Program-made: the position numbers and the translations under genes | In this document: positions 8,514 to 18,418 of the stretch, piece after piece | Layout of the letters: each line of letters opens with the position of its first letter | Numbering within the stretch: the first letter of the stretch is position 1 | Assembly: GCA_017303335.1 (NCBI GenBank) | Contig: JAFLBK010000005.1 | Coordinates: 62,001-126,000, forward strand | Direction: 5' to 3' | Source: Chitinophagales bacterium | GTDB lineage: Bacteria > Bacteroidota > Bacteroidia > Chitinophagales > Chitinophagaceae | DNA: 64,000 nt | The notes under the pieces: model-generated | What the model was told of the DNA's origin: nothing | The model's input: the letters and a program-made list of their open reading frames with translations, nothing else | Database searches by the model: none

Positions 8514-10877
8514 ATGATCAAAAACTATTTCAAGGCAGCCTGGCGGAATATCTACCGCAACAAAGCCTTCTCGGGTATCAACATCCTGGGCCTGTTCCTG
8601 GGTATCGCCGTATTTCTGCTGATCATGCTTTGGGTGAAGAATGAAAAAAGCTATGATGGTTTTCATGCCGATAAGGACCGCATCGGGCTTATCATGAACA
8701 ACCAACGCTTTGGCAGCAATGAAGTGGCCACCTTCCCGGCCACGCCATCCCTGCTTGGCCGCAGCCTTAAGAAAGACCTGCCCGCTGTGCAATACGCAAG
8801 CACGAGTTCCTGGGGCGATGTGCGGCTGCTGACCTATAACAAAAAGAATTTCTCGGAATACGGTTTATATGTAGAACCCGATTTCCTGAAAATATTTTCT
8901 TTTCCCCTGTTGAAGGGGAATAAGGAAAAAGTACTGCAGGAACCCAATACGATCCTGCTTACGGAAACGCTGGCCCGCAAATATTTCGGCGATGAGGATC
9001 CTGTTGGTAAAACAATCATGGTGGAGAACACTACACCCTATATGGTGGAAGGCGTGTTGAAAGACCTGCCTGCGAACTCAACGGTTCGTTTCGATTTCCT
9101 GATGCCGGTAAAGGATTACATCAACTGGGCCATGGGTGGAAATGAAAACTGGGAATCGAACAACATGCGTACCTATGTTAAACTCGCTGCCGGTACCGAC
9201 CGGAAGCGTTTCGACAAATCGCTGGAAAAATTCATGAACAAATACACGCCGGAGAAGAACAAGGCCTCTCTTTTTCTCTGGAACCTTTCCGATTGGTACC
9301 TGCGCTACGATTTCAAGGAAGGCAAATACGCCGGTGGCGGTCGCATTACCTATGTGCGGCTCTTTACTGTTATCGCCCTGTTCATCCTGCTGCTGGCCTG
9401 TATCAATTACATGAACCTCTCCACCGCACGTGCCACGCAGCGGGCCAAGGAAGTAGGCGTGCGGAAAGTGATCGGCGCCGGTAAGCGATCGCTTATGTAC
9501 CAGTTCATCGGCGAATCGGTATTCATGTCGGCCCTGGCCGCCTGCCTGGCCCTGGTGGCGGTTGCATGTGTTCTGCCGGTGTTCAACGAATTTCTGCGCA
9601 AGCAGATCCGGATCGACTATACGGATATGTCTTCCATCGCCTGGTTCGTAGCCATCATTCTTGTTACGGGCTTGCTGGCGGGCAGTTATCCCGCCTGGGT
9701 ATTGTCGGCTTTTCGGCCTGCCACGGTATTGAAGGGCGCTAAAGACAACCGCTTCAATGGAAGTTTCTGGGTACGCAAAACACTGGTGGTAACCCAATTT
9801 GTTGTTTCGATATTGCTGATCATCGGCACCATCGTGGTACACCAGCAGATCAGTTATATCCGCAATAAAGACCTTGGTTACAATAAAGACCAGCTCGTCT
9901 GGTTTCCGAATACCGTAGCGCAGGATCTGACCGGTACAGCGGTGAATGAATTCAGGAAAGTTCCCGGCGTGCTGGATGTGTCGCGTAGCTCGATGACATT
10001 CACCAGTCCGAATAACCGCGGATCCGATGTGAAGTGGCCCGGAAAAAAGGAAGGCGAAGAAGTGTTCTTCAGTTTTATAACAGGCGATCACAATATCATA
10101 TCCACCATGGGCATCGGGATGAAGGCCGGTAGGGCTTTTTCGGAATCCTATGGAACCGACACGTCGGCCTACCTGCTCAATGAGGAAGCCGTAAAACGCA
10201 TGGGATTGAAGGATCCCATCGGGCAGATCATCGAAACACCGGCGGGCAAAGGCCCGGTGGTGGGGGTTACCAACGATTTTCATTTTGAATCGATGCACAA
10301 CCCGATCAACCCGGTGATCCTGCAGTGCCGGCCCGAGTGGACCTGGTTGTTTTATGTACGCATCGACGGGCGGAATACACAGCAAACATTGCTTGGCCTC
10401 GAAGCGGTATACAAGAAACTCGCTCCCGGCTACGCGTTCGACTATACCTTCCAGGACAGCGAGTACGACCGTCTGTACCGCAGTGAACAGCAGATCGGAA
10501 CACTCGTGAACTGGTTCGCTTTCTTCGCTATACTGATCTCCTGCCTGGGCCTGCTCGGACTTACCCTCTACACCGTGGAGCGTAAAACAAAGGAGATCGG
10601 CATACGCAAAGTGCTCGGCGCTTCGGTGGCCAATATTGTATCGCTGATATCAAAACAATTTATGGTACTGGTACTGGTTGCCCTGCTCATCGCGGCAGCG
10701 CCCGCCTGGTATTTCATGAACGACTGGCTCAATGATTACAGCTACCGGGTGAACATCAGCTGGTGGGTATTCGCCCTGGCCGGGTGTATTGCCATGGGCA
10801 TCGCGATGCTCACCATTGGGTTTATGGTGATCCGTACCGCCGTGGCCAACCCGGTAAAAAGTTTACGAACCGAATAG
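8514..10877 (+). CDS. FtsX/MacB-family ABC permease 4 of 8
   Basis: 787 residues from the ATG at 8514 (MIKNYFKAAWRN). An in-frame TTG at 8481 would add 11 residues, but those codons are simply the translated heptamer repeat, so it is not used here. FtsX blocks start at about 276 (ACINYMNLSTARA) and about 661, with the middle TM at about 419. It differs from its neighbours in having TLYTVERKTKEIGIRK in the last block, where most others have a LATYMAE/AAFSAE-type sequence. It ends in NPVKSLRTE. Confidence 0.92.
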   Translation: MIKNYFKAAWRNIYRNKAFSGINILGLFLGIAVFLLIMLWVKNEKSYDGFHADKDRIGLIMNNQRFGSNEVATFPATPSLLGRSLKKDLPAVQYASTSSWGDVRLLTYNKKNFSEYGLYVEPDFLKIFSFPLLKGNKEKVLQEPNTILLTETLARKYFGDEDPVGKTIMVENTTPYMVEGVLKDLPANSTVRFDFLMPVKDYINWAMGGNENWESNNMRTYVKLAAGTDRKRFDKSLEKFMNKYTPEKNKASLFLWNLSDWYLRYDFKEGKYAGGGRITYVRLFTVIALFILLLACINYMNLSTARATQRAKEVGVRKVIGAGKRSLMYQFIGESVFMSALAACLALVAVACVLPVFNEFLRKQIRIDYTDMSSIAWFVAIILVTGLLAGSYPAWVLSAFRPATVLKGAKDNRFNGSFWVRKTLVVTQFVVSILLIIGTIVVHQQISYIRNKDLGYNKDQLVWFPNTVAQDLTGTAVNEFRKVPGVLDVSRSSMTFTSPNNRGSDVKWPGKKEGEEVFFSFITGDHNIISTMGIGMKAGRAFSESYGTDTSAYLLNEEAVKRMGLKDPIGQIIETPAGKGPVVGVTNDFHFESMHNPINPVILQCRPEWTWLFYVRIDGRNTQQTLLGLEAVYKKLAPGYAFDYTFQDSEYDRLYRSEQQIGTLVNWFAFFAILISCLGLLGLTLYTVERKTKEIGIRKVLGASVANIVSLISKQFMVLVLVALLIAAAPAWYFMNDWLNDYSYRVNISWWVFALAGCIAMGIAMLTIGFMVIRTAVANPVKSLRTE

Positions 10878-10885
10878 ATATACAT

Positions 10886-10955
10886 CGTTCAAGGTTTAAG
10901 GTTCAACGTTGTTGTTTTGAAACCTTAAACGTTAAACCTTGAACCTTAAACGCAT
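10886..10955. repeat. Inverted heptamer-repeat hairpin, permease 4/5 gap
   Basis: Ten in-phase 7-bp units (CGTTCAA, GGTTTAA, GGTTCAA, CGTTGTT, GTTTTGA, AACCTTA, AACGTTA, AACCTTG, AACCTTA, AACGCAT). Outer arms of 25 bases are complementary at 22 positions plus one G-T wobble, around a loop of about 19 bases. Nearly identical to the copy at 13392-13461. Confidence 0.87.
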
Positions 10956-10971
10956 TAACGAACCATACGCC

Positions 10972-13383
10972 ATGATCAAGAACTATTTCAAGACCGCCTT
11001 TCGCAACCTGTGGCGAAGCCGGAATTTCGCCGTCATCAATGTGGCCGGGCTGGCTGTAGGCATCGCCGTGTGCCTGGCCATCTTCCTCATCATCCAGTTC
11101 GAACTGAGCTTCGATGATTTTCATCCGAACAGGAACAGGATCTACCGTATGCTCTACGTCGGGCATAACAGCGATGGCGAACACAAAAGCGCGGGCGTTC
11201 CCTATCCCGTGCCTACTGCGCTGCATACGGATTTTCCAAACCTGTCCAGCACGGCTGTGTATTCGGATCGCGACGACCAGATCGTTCTTCCCGATGATTC
11301 CGGTAAAGGAATCCAGAAAAAGTTCAAGGAAGAGAACGGTGTGTTCTTCGTTGAACCGGCCTTCTTCTCTATTTTCCATTTTCCATTACTGGCCGGCGAA
11401 TACCATTCGTTAAAGGAACCCCATACCGCCCTGCTTACGAAAAGCACGGCCGAAAAATATTTTGGCGACTGGCGCCTGGCGATCGGCAAAACATTCCGGC
11501 GCAACAACAGCGAACCGTTCCGGATCACGGGTATCCTGGCCGATCCTCCCGGTAATACCGACCTGCAGATCAAGATCGCGGCATCCTACGCGACCATGAA
11601 GGAATATATAACAAGCACCGACTGGATCAGCATCGCTTCCAATCACGGATGTTACCTGTTATTGCCGGAAGGAGCGGATGCGGCCGCCTTTAACAGGCAG
11701 ATCGCCGCATTTTATAAGAAATACCAGAAAAGCGATAACCCGGAACGCCAGAACAGTACGATGGCGATCCAATCATTGTCGGAAGTGCATTATGATGCCG
11801 ATCCCGGTAATTTTTCCGATCGCACCGTTTCGAAGAGCATGATCAATACCATGTGGCTGATCGCGGGATTCATCCTGCTGATCGCCTGCGTGAACTTTAT
11901 CAATCTCTCAACCGCCCAGGCCTTCAACCGTGCCCGGGAAGTGGCTGTGCGCAAGGTGTTGGGCGGAAACAGAAAACAACTCCGGTTGCAGTTCTTCAGT
12001 GAAACAGCGGTCATTACGCTTTTTTCCATCCTGCTGGCGATCGGTATCACGTATGCCGCCCTGCCGCTGCTCAACCAGGTGATGGGGCTTCCGCTGTACC
12101 TTAACTTTTTCGGGAACCCGGTGGTGATCATCTTCCTGCTTGTCACCGGCGCCCTCGTTGTGCTGCTTGCCGGTTTCTATCCGGCCATCATCTTATCCCG
12201 CTTCAACCCGGTTACGGCGCTGAAGAGTAAGGTGGCGGCTGTAAATGGCAAAGGTATATCCCTGCGGCGGGGGCTTGTGGTATTCCAGTTTGTGATCGCC
12301 CAGGCGCTGATCATCGGAACACTGATCATTGTGAGGCAGATGGATTATTTCAAAAGCTATTCGATGGGCTTCGATAAGGAAGCGATCGTAAATGTTTCGT
12401 TTCCGCAGGATAGTGTGAGCCGCTCGAAACTGGATTATATCAAGAACCGGCTCACAGCAATTGATGGCATCCGGTCGGTCAGCTTCAGTTTCGCCAGTCC
12501 GGCCGACAATGGCAACTGGTCGTCCAATTTCCGGTTCGATCACGCGGAGAAAGAGACTGACTGGAACGCGAACCTGAAATGGGCCGACGCCGATTACCTG
12601 AAAACCTACAGCATACCGCTGGTGGCGGGCCGCAACCTGGCTCCATCCGATACGGCCCGGGAGTTCCTGGTGAACGAAACATTTTTGAAACGGTTGGGCA
12701 TAACCGATCCGCAACAGGCGCTGAACAAAGAGATCGACCTGTGGGGCCAGATGAAATTCAATATTGTGGGTGTGGTGAAGGATTTCAATGCCATGTCGCT
12801 GCGCCAGGCATTGGTGCCGGTATTGATCACATCGGTTAAGGATTTTTATGGTGTGGCCGGTATCAAACTGCAGGGCAAGGATATACCCGCCACGATGAAG
12901 AAAGTAGAAACTCTCTGGAACGAAGTATACCCCGATTATGTATACGAAGAGCGATACCTCGATGCCAAGATCGCCAACTTCTATACGCAGGAACGGAAAA
13001 TGTCGGATCTCTATAAGATATTCGCCGCCCTCGCCATCTTCCTGAGCTGTCTCGGGTTGTACGGGCTGGCCTCGTTCATGGCCCTGCAGAAAGTGAAAGA
13101 AGTGGGTATCCGGAAAGTGCTGGGCGCTTCGGTTAATAATATCCTGTTTCTTTTTTCCAAAGAGTTCATGTTGCTGATCGGGATCGCTTTCCTGGTTGCC
13201 ACACCGCTGGCCTATTATTTCATGCACCGCTGGCTCCAGGATTTTGTGTACCGTGTTGATATATCCTGGTGGGTCATCGCCCTGTCGGGGATCATTGCCC
13301 TGTTCATCGCCCTGCTCACCATCAGCTTTAAGGCCATCAAGGCTGCCATCGCCAACCCGGTGAAAAGTTTGCGGGCAGAGTAG
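10972..13383 (+). CDS. FtsX/MacB-family ABC permease 5 of 8
   Basis: 803 residues from the ATG at 10972 (MIKNYFKTAFRN). The upstream in-frame TTG at 10939 lies in the repeat hairpin and is rejected as the start. FtsX blocks begin at about 289 and 676, with the middle TM at about 430. With permeases 6 and 7 it forms a subgroup: the first block reads ACVNFINLSTAQ instead of ACINFMNLSTAR, and the second periplasmic domain has a DTAREFLVNETFL-type segment. The first periplasmic half carries GVPYPVPTAL. It ends NPVKSLRAE, the only member without LRTE. Confidence 0.92.
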   Translation: MIKNYFKTAFRNLWRSRNFAVINVAGLAVGIAVCLAIFLIIQFELSFDDFHPNRNRIYRMLYVGHNSDGEHKSAGVPYPVPTALHTDFPNLSSTAVYSDRDDQIVLPDDSGKGIQKKFKEENGVFFVEPAFFSIFHFPLLAGEYHSLKEPHTALLTKSTAEKYFGDWRLAIGKTFRRNNSEPFRITGILADPPGNTDLQIKIAASYATMKEYITSTDWISIASNHGCYLLLPEGADAAAFNRQIAAFYKKYQKSDNPERQNSTMAIQSLSEVHYDADPGNFSDRTVSKSMINTMWLIAGFILLIACVNFINLSTAQAFNRAREVAVRKVLGGNRKQLRLQFFSETAVITLFSILLAIGITYAALPLLNQVMGLPLYLNFFGNPVVIIFLLVTGALVVLLAGFYPAIILSRFNPVTALKSKVAAVNGKGISLRRGLVVFQFVIAQALIIGTLIIVRQMDYFKSYSMGFDKEAIVNVSFPQDSVSRSKLDYIKNRLTAIDGIRSVSFSFASPADNGNWSSNFRFDHAEKETDWNANLKWADADYLKTYSIPLVAGRNLAPSDTAREFLVNETFLKRLGITDPQQALNKEIDLWGQMKFNIVGVVKDFNAMSLRQALVPVLITSVKDFYGVAGIKLQGKDIPATMKKVETLWNEVYPDYVYEERYLDAKIANFYTQERKMSDLYKIFAALAIFLSCLGLYGLASFMALQKVKEVGIRKVLGASVNNILFLFSKEFMLLIGIAFLVATPLAYYFMHRWLQDFVYRVDISWWVIALSGIIALFIALLTISFKAIKAAIANPVKSLRAE

Positions 13384-13391
13384 ATATACAT

Positions 13392-13461
13392 CGTTCAAGG
13401 TTTAAGGTTCAATGTTGTTGTTTTGAAACCTTAAACGTTAAACCTTGAACCTTAAACGCAT
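13392..13461. repeat. Inverted heptamer-repeat hairpin, permease 5/6 gap
   Basis: Same ten-unit heptamer array as at 10886-10955, differing at one base within the array (TGTTGTT for CGTTGTT at 13413). The similarity continues into the flanks (atataca before it, a version of aaccatacgccATG after it). Together the two copies flank permease 5 as near-identical direct repeats. Confidence 0.87.
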
Positions 13462-13478
13462 TAAATGAACCATTCGCC

Positions 13479-15890
13479 ATGATCAAGAACTATTTCAAAA
13501 TCGCCTTCCGAAACCTGCAAAAGAACAGGAAACACAGCCTGCTGAATATACTGGGTTTGTCGGTTGCCCTGGCGGCCTGCATCATCGTATTCCTGGTGAT
13601 CCGGTACGAGACGAGTTATGATAAGCACCTGAAGGGCTGTAAGAATATATACCAGGTGGTTACCCGCGACCAGGATGAGGCGGGTGAACATTTCACCGTG
13701 GGTGTACCTTTCCCGGCGATCAAATTCCTGCGCCAGGATTTTCCGCAGTACAAGTTCGCCCAGCTGATGTCTTCCAATAACATACAGGTGACCACGGAAG
13801 CGGCGGGGAAGGAGAGCGGTAAGAAGTTTTACGAGGAAACGGGAATGTTCTATGCCGAACCCGAGCTGTTGAAGATGTTCGAGATATCATTCCTGTCGGG
13901 CGATGAAAAAGTGTTGAACGATGTAAATGCGGTTGCGTTGAGCCGCTCCATGGCCATTAAATATTTTGGCGATTGGAAGCAGGCTGTCGGCAAACGGATC
14001 ACGATCGACAATGCCGGTCACGATCTGCAGGTAAGCGCCGTTTTTGAGGATATTCCGGAAAACAGCGATTTCCCTTTTAAGATACTGGCTTCGTACAAGG
14101 GCTTTGAAAGCTACAATTCGGCGGGATGGCCCCTCGATGACTGGGGAGGCAATACCAGCAACCACCAGGTATATGTAACGATGCCGGCGGGTGCAAACAG
14201 GGCCGCCATGGAGCAGCAGCTTGGCCTGTTCGAAAAGAAATACAACACCAGCAATAAACAAACAACCCGTTCACATTTTTTACAGCCCCTGTCCAATGTG
14301 CATTTCGACGAACGCTTCAGTAATAACGGCGATCACATCACCACGCCCCGTTCGTTGTATACGCTGGCCTTTGTGGCGCTGCTGGTGATCCTGATGGCCT
14401 GTATCAATTTTGTGAATCTTTCCACGGCCCTGGCAGTAACACGCAGCAAGGAGATCGGCATCCGGAAAGTAATGGGAAGCAGCCGTACCCAGTTGCGTGT
14501 ACAGGTACTCTTCGAAACCGGTTTGCTGGTTTTGGCAGCAACGGGTATCGCCATCGGGCTGGCCTATATTGTTTTGCCCTACGTAAAGAATGTCTTCGAC
14601 GCACAGGGCACACTCAGCCTGTTCACGCCTGCCACCGCGTTGTTCATCCTGCTGATAGCGCTTGCAACAACCCTTCTTTCGGGTATGTACCCGGCGTTCA
14701 TTATGGGTAAGTTCCGGCCGGTGGAGGCGATCAAGAATAAGATCAGCACAACCCGGGTGGGCAGTATCTCCCTGCGCCGGGGACTGGTTGTGCTGCAATT
14801 CGCTTTTTCGCAGATATTCATCATTGCCGCGATTGTTGCGGTGAGCCAGATGAATTTTGTAAAGAACGCCGACCTCGGTTTTACCAAGGAGCGTTTACTG
14901 ATGGTGCAATTGAATACCGACAGCGTCACCCGTTCCCGGCTCAATACCTTCCGGGATGCGTTAAAGCAACGCAGTGATGTGAAGCTCGTGAGTTTTTCTT
15001 TTGATGCGCCCAGCAGCCAGAGTACCTGGGATGCCAATTTCGCCTTCGACAATATGAAGGACAGGGAATTCAATGTGCAATTGAAGCAGGGAGATGAAAA
15101 CTACCTGGCCGCGTACGGGCTTGAACTGGTGGCCGGCCGGTTTTATTCGGCCAGTGATACCTGCCGGGAGTATGTTGTGAATGAAACACTGGTAAAAAAA
15201 TGCGGCGTCAATAATCCACAGGATGCCGTTGGAAAACTGTTCCGCATCGGAGGCAGGCGCCCGATGCAGATCGTAGGCGTGGTAAAAGACTTCAAGCAGC
15301 AGTCGCTCAAAGAAGCGGTTACTCCCATCGCCATGTTCCCTTCGAAGCGCTGGTATCAAACCGCCGGCATCAAACTGGCCTCCGGCAACCTGCAACGGTC
15401 CAATGCCGAAATACAGCAGATATGGGACAAGGTATTCCCGGAGTATGTATATAATGCTACCTTCCTCGATGATACCATCAATGAGTACTACCAGCAGGAG
15501 AACAGGCTTAGCCTGATGTATAAGATATACGCCGCGTTGGCGATTTTCATCAGTTGCCTCGGTTTGTACGGACTTGTTTCCTTCATGGTGGTGCAGAAGA
15601 CCAAAGAAGTGGGCATCCGCAAAGTGCTTGGCGCCAGCGTGCAGAGTATCTTATACCTGTTCTCGAAAGAATTCACGATCCTGGTGATCATCGCATTTGT
15701 ACTGGCAGCCCCCGCGGCCTGGTACCTGATGCATACCTGGCTGAGCGATTTTGCCTACCGCATCCATATCGGTGTAAGCGTGTTCCTGGTGGGGATCGGC
15801 GCTTCGCTGCTGGTAGCCTGGCTCACAGTGGGGTATAAATCGCTCAAGGCGGCCACCGCCAACCCGGTGAAAAGTTTACGTACCGAATAG
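13479..15890 (+). CDS. FtsX/MacB-family ABC permease 6 of 8
   Basis: 803 residues starting MIKNYFKIAFRNLQKNRKHS. FtsX blocks begin at about 291 (MACINFVNLSTAL) and 677, with the middle TM at about 431 (GLVVLQFAFSQIFI). It pairs with permease 5 in the wording of both periplasmic domains (YAEPELLKMF, DTCREYVVNETL) and in the last block (ASLGLYGL-type sequence CLGLYGLVSFMVVQKTKEVGIRK is read as EVGIRK after VVQKTK). It ends NPVKSLRTE. Confidence 0.92.
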   Translation: MIKNYFKIAFRNLQKNRKHSLLNILGLSVALAACIIVFLVIRYETSYDKHLKGCKNIYQVVTRDQDEAGEHFTVGVPFPAIKFLRQDFPQYKFAQLMSSNNIQVTTEAAGKESGKKFYEETGMFYAEPELLKMFEISFLSGDEKVLNDVNAVALSRSMAIKYFGDWKQAVGKRITIDNAGHDLQVSAVFEDIPENSDFPFKILASYKGFESYNSAGWPLDDWGGNTSNHQVYVTMPAGANRAAMEQQLGLFEKKYNTSNKQTTRSHFLQPLSNVHFDERFSNNGDHITTPRSLYTLAFVALLVILMACINFVNLSTALAVTRSKEIGIRKVMGSSRTQLRVQVLFETGLLVLAATGIAIGLAYIVLPYVKNVFDAQGTLSLFTPATALFILLIALATTLLSGMYPAFIMGKFRPVEAIKNKISTTRVGSISLRRGLVVLQFAFSQIFIIAAIVAVSQMNFVKNADLGFTKERLLMVQLNTDSVTRSRLNTFRDALKQRSDVKLVSFSFDAPSSQSTWDANFAFDNMKDREFNVQLKQGDENYLAAYGLELVAGRFYSASDTCREYVVNETLVKKCGVNNPQDAVGKLFRIGGRRPMQIVGVVKDFKQQSLKEAVTPIAMFPSKRWYQTAGIKLASGNLQRSNAEIQQIWDKVFPEYVYNATFLDDTINEYYQQENRLSLMYKIYAALAIFISCLGLYGLVSFMVVQKTKEVGIRKVLGASVQSILYLFSKEFTILVIIAFVLAAPAAWYLMHTWLSDFAYRIHIGVSVFLVGIGASLLVAWLTVGYKSLKAATANPVKSLRTE

Positions 15891-15898
15891 TAATAACG

Positions 15899-15961
15899 CG
15901 TTTAAAGTTCAACGTTCATCGTTGCCGTTTCTAAACCTTAAACCTTCAACGTTAAACGTTC
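15899..15961. repeat. Inverted heptamer-repeat hairpin, permease 6/7 gap
   Basis: Nine in-phase 7-bp units: CGTTTAA, AGTTCAA, CGTTCAT, CGTTGCC, GTTTCTA, AACCTTA, AACCTTC, AACGTTA, AACGTTC. It has the same inverted design as the other three permease gaps but a diverged sequence. It ends six bases before the permease 7 start codon at 15968. Confidence 0.83.
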
Positions 15962-15967
15962 AAAACC

Positions 15968-18409
15968 ATGTTTAAAAATTATTTCATTACAGCACTGCGG
16001 AATTTTCGCCGCTTCAAGGTTTTCTCCGCGATCAATATACTGGGCCTTTCGATCGGCATCAGTTCAGCCCTTGTTATTTACCTGATCGTGCATTTCGAAT
16101 TCAGCTTTGAGAAATCATGGAAGAACGGGAACCGGGTGTACCGGGTGGTGAGCAATATGCATTTCCCCGACCAGGATTTCAAGAACTCCGGCGTTCCGGG
16201 TCCGTTGCCGGCAGCTGCCAGGAATGAGATACCCGGGATCGAAAAGTCGGCTTATTTCTGGATCGGCAACGCCATGAATGTGAGCGTACCGCTGAAGAAC
16301 GAAAAAGAAAATGTATTTCGCAAACAGGAGAAGATCATCTTCGCCGATGAATCGTATTTCCGGTTTGTCGATTACGACTGGCTGGCGGGTTCCCCGGATA
16401 AGGCGCTCGAAGAACCGGGTACGGTCGTGCTTACTGAAAGCCGGGCCCGCACCTATTTCCCCTATGCGGATATCCGCAACGCGGTTGGTCAAACAATCGT
16501 TTATGACGATTCGATCAAAGCCACGGTTACCGGTGTTGTAAAAGATAAAAAGGAGATCACCGATTTTACATTCGCCGAGATGGTTTCCTTCAGCACGTAT
16601 AAATCCATCCTGGAGGAAAACAACGGCTTCAGCGAGTGGGGCAGTATCAGTTCAAACTCCCAGTTCCTGGTGCAGTTGAAGGAAGGAACGGATACAGCCC
16701 GTTTCAACAAGGAGCTGGCAGCGGTGCGCAGCAAGCATGAGAAAAACGCCTACCTGCAGACCGATCATTTTCTTCAACCCCTGAACGATATTCATTTCAA
16801 CGCCGATTTCGACGCCTTTGAACAACGCCAGGCGCATAAACCAACCTTGTACGGGTTGCTCGCCATCGCCGCCTTCCTGCTGCTGCTGGGTTGCATCAAT
16901 TTTATCAACCTGACTACGGCGCATGCTTCGCAGCGTGCCAAGGAAATTGGTGTGCGAAAAACCATGGGCAGTTCCCGGGGGCAACTTGTGCTTCAGTTCC
17001 TGGTAGAGACCCTGCTGCTTACGGTGCTGGCAACGGTCGTTTCGCTGGCGCTTACACCCTGGATATTCAAACTTTTTTCCGGTTACATTCCTTCTGAACT
17101 CAAATTTGATCTGCTCCATCAACCGCATATCTATGGTTTCCTGGCCATACTGGTATTGGTGGTCAGCCTGCTTTCCGGGTTCTACCCGGCCCTGATCCTT
17201 TCCGGTTTCAAACCGGTGCTTGTATTAAAGAACCTGGCCTATGCCGGCACAGCGCAAAGCCGCCGTACCTGGATCCGTAAAACACTCACCGTTGCACAGT
17301 TCATGATCGCCCAGTTCTTCATCATTGCCACCCTGGTGGTAGGGCAGCAGATCCGCTTTTCACTGAACAAAGACATGGGCTTTAAAAAAGACGCGATCCT
17401 CAATTTCGGGGCGCCTTACAATTTCCAGAACCCGGATAACAAGCAGTTCCTGTTGCAGCAGAAACTGAAAGCGATTCCCGGGATCCGGCAACTCAGCCTG
17501 GCGGGCGATCCGCCGGCGTCCATCGGCATCAGTATGACCACCATGAAATTCAATGACGGAAAGAAGGATGTGGAAACGTCGGTAGAGATCCGGGAAGCGG
17601 ATACCGCCTTCTTCAACCTGTATAAGATGAAACTGGTGGCCGGGCGAAACCTCGAACAATCCGATACATCAAGAGAATACGTGATCAATGAAACCTATGC
17701 CCGTTTCCTGGGTTTTACCGATCCCGCGAAAATCGTTGGTCAATACATCAACCGGGGCAATGCACGCATTCCGGTTGTTGGCGTGATAGCCGATTTCAAT
17801 ACCAAGTCCCTGCACACGGCCATACCCGTGCTGGCGTTTACCTGCCAGGCAAACCGGCATAACAATTTTCATATCGCGTTGCCGGCTAAAGCCGGCAATA
17901 CCGATGCATGGCGGGAAACGATCGCGAAGATTGAAACGGCCTGGAAGGAAGTTTACCCCGAAGATGAATTCAAATACAGTTTCCTGGATGAAAGCATCGC
18001 TAAATTTTATGAGAAGGAGCAAAAGACAGCCCGCCTCCTGAACTGGTGCGCCGGCCTGGCCATCCTGATCAGCTGCCTGGGCCTGTTGGGCCTGGTGATC
18101 TACACCACCACCCAACGCACCAAGGAGATTGGCGTGCGGAAGGTATTGGGCGCATCGGTAACACAGATCGTGACCCTGCTTTCCAAAGACTTCATGCAAC
18201 TGGTGCTGGTGGGCTTCGCCATCGCGGCGCCGCTGGGCTGGTGGGCCATGACCAGCTGGTTACAGGATTTTGCGTACCGAACCCAGATCAGCTGGTGGAT
18301 ATTCGCCCTGAGCGGTTTGCTGATGACCGTGATCGCCCTGTCGATCCTCAGCATTCATACCATCCGGGCCGCTATGTCGAACCCGGTAAAATCATTACGA
18401 ACCGAATAA
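15968..18409 (+). CDS. FtsX/MacB-family ABC permease 7 of 8
   Basis: 813 residues starting MFKNYFITALRNFRRFKVFS. FtsX blocks begin at about 293 (GCINFINLTTAHA) and 689, with the middle TM at about 435 (LTVAQFMIAQFF). It groups with permeases 5 and 6 by its DTSREYVINETYA segment, but its last block has VIYTTTQRTKEIGVRK, as in permease 4-like sequences. Only 9 bp separate its stop from permease 8, so the two are probably translationally coupled. Confidence 0.92.
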   Translation: MFKNYFITALRNFRRFKVFSAINILGLSIGISSALVIYLIVHFEFSFEKSWKNGNRVYRVVSNMHFPDQDFKNSGVPGPLPAAARNEIPGIEKSAYFWIGNAMNVSVPLKNEKENVFRKQEKIIFADESYFRFVDYDWLAGSPDKALEEPGTVVLTESRARTYFPYADIRNAVGQTIVYDDSIKATVTGVVKDKKEITDFTFAEMVSFSTYKSILEENNGFSEWGSISSNSQFLVQLKEGTDTARFNKELAAVRSKHEKNAYLQTDHFLQPLNDIHFNADFDAFEQRQAHKPTLYGLLAIAAFLLLLGCINFINLTTAHASQRAKEIGVRKTMGSSRGQLVLQFLVETLLLTVLATVVSLALTPWIFKLFSGYIPSELKFDLLHQPHIYGFLAILVLVVSLLSGFYPALILSGFKPVLVLKNLAYAGTAQSRRTWIRKTLTVAQFMIAQFFIIATLVVGQQIRFSLNKDMGFKKDAILNFGAPYNFQNPDNKQFLLQQKLKAIPGIRQLSLAGDPPASIGISMTTMKFNDGKKDVETSVEIREADTAFFNLYKMKLVAGRNLEQSDTSREYVINETYARFLGFTDPAKIVGQYINRGNARIPVVGVIADFNTKSLHTAIPVLAFTCQANRHNNFHIALPAKAGNTDAWRETIAKIETAWKEVYPEDEFKYSFLDESIAKFYEKEQKTARLLNWCAGLAILISCLGLLGLVIYTTTQRTKEIGVRKVLGASVTQIVTLLSKDFMQLVLVGFAIAAPLGWWAMTSWLQDFAYRTQISWWIFALSGLLMTVIALSILSIHTIRAAMSNPVKSLRTE

Positions 18410-18418
18410 ACCAACTGT

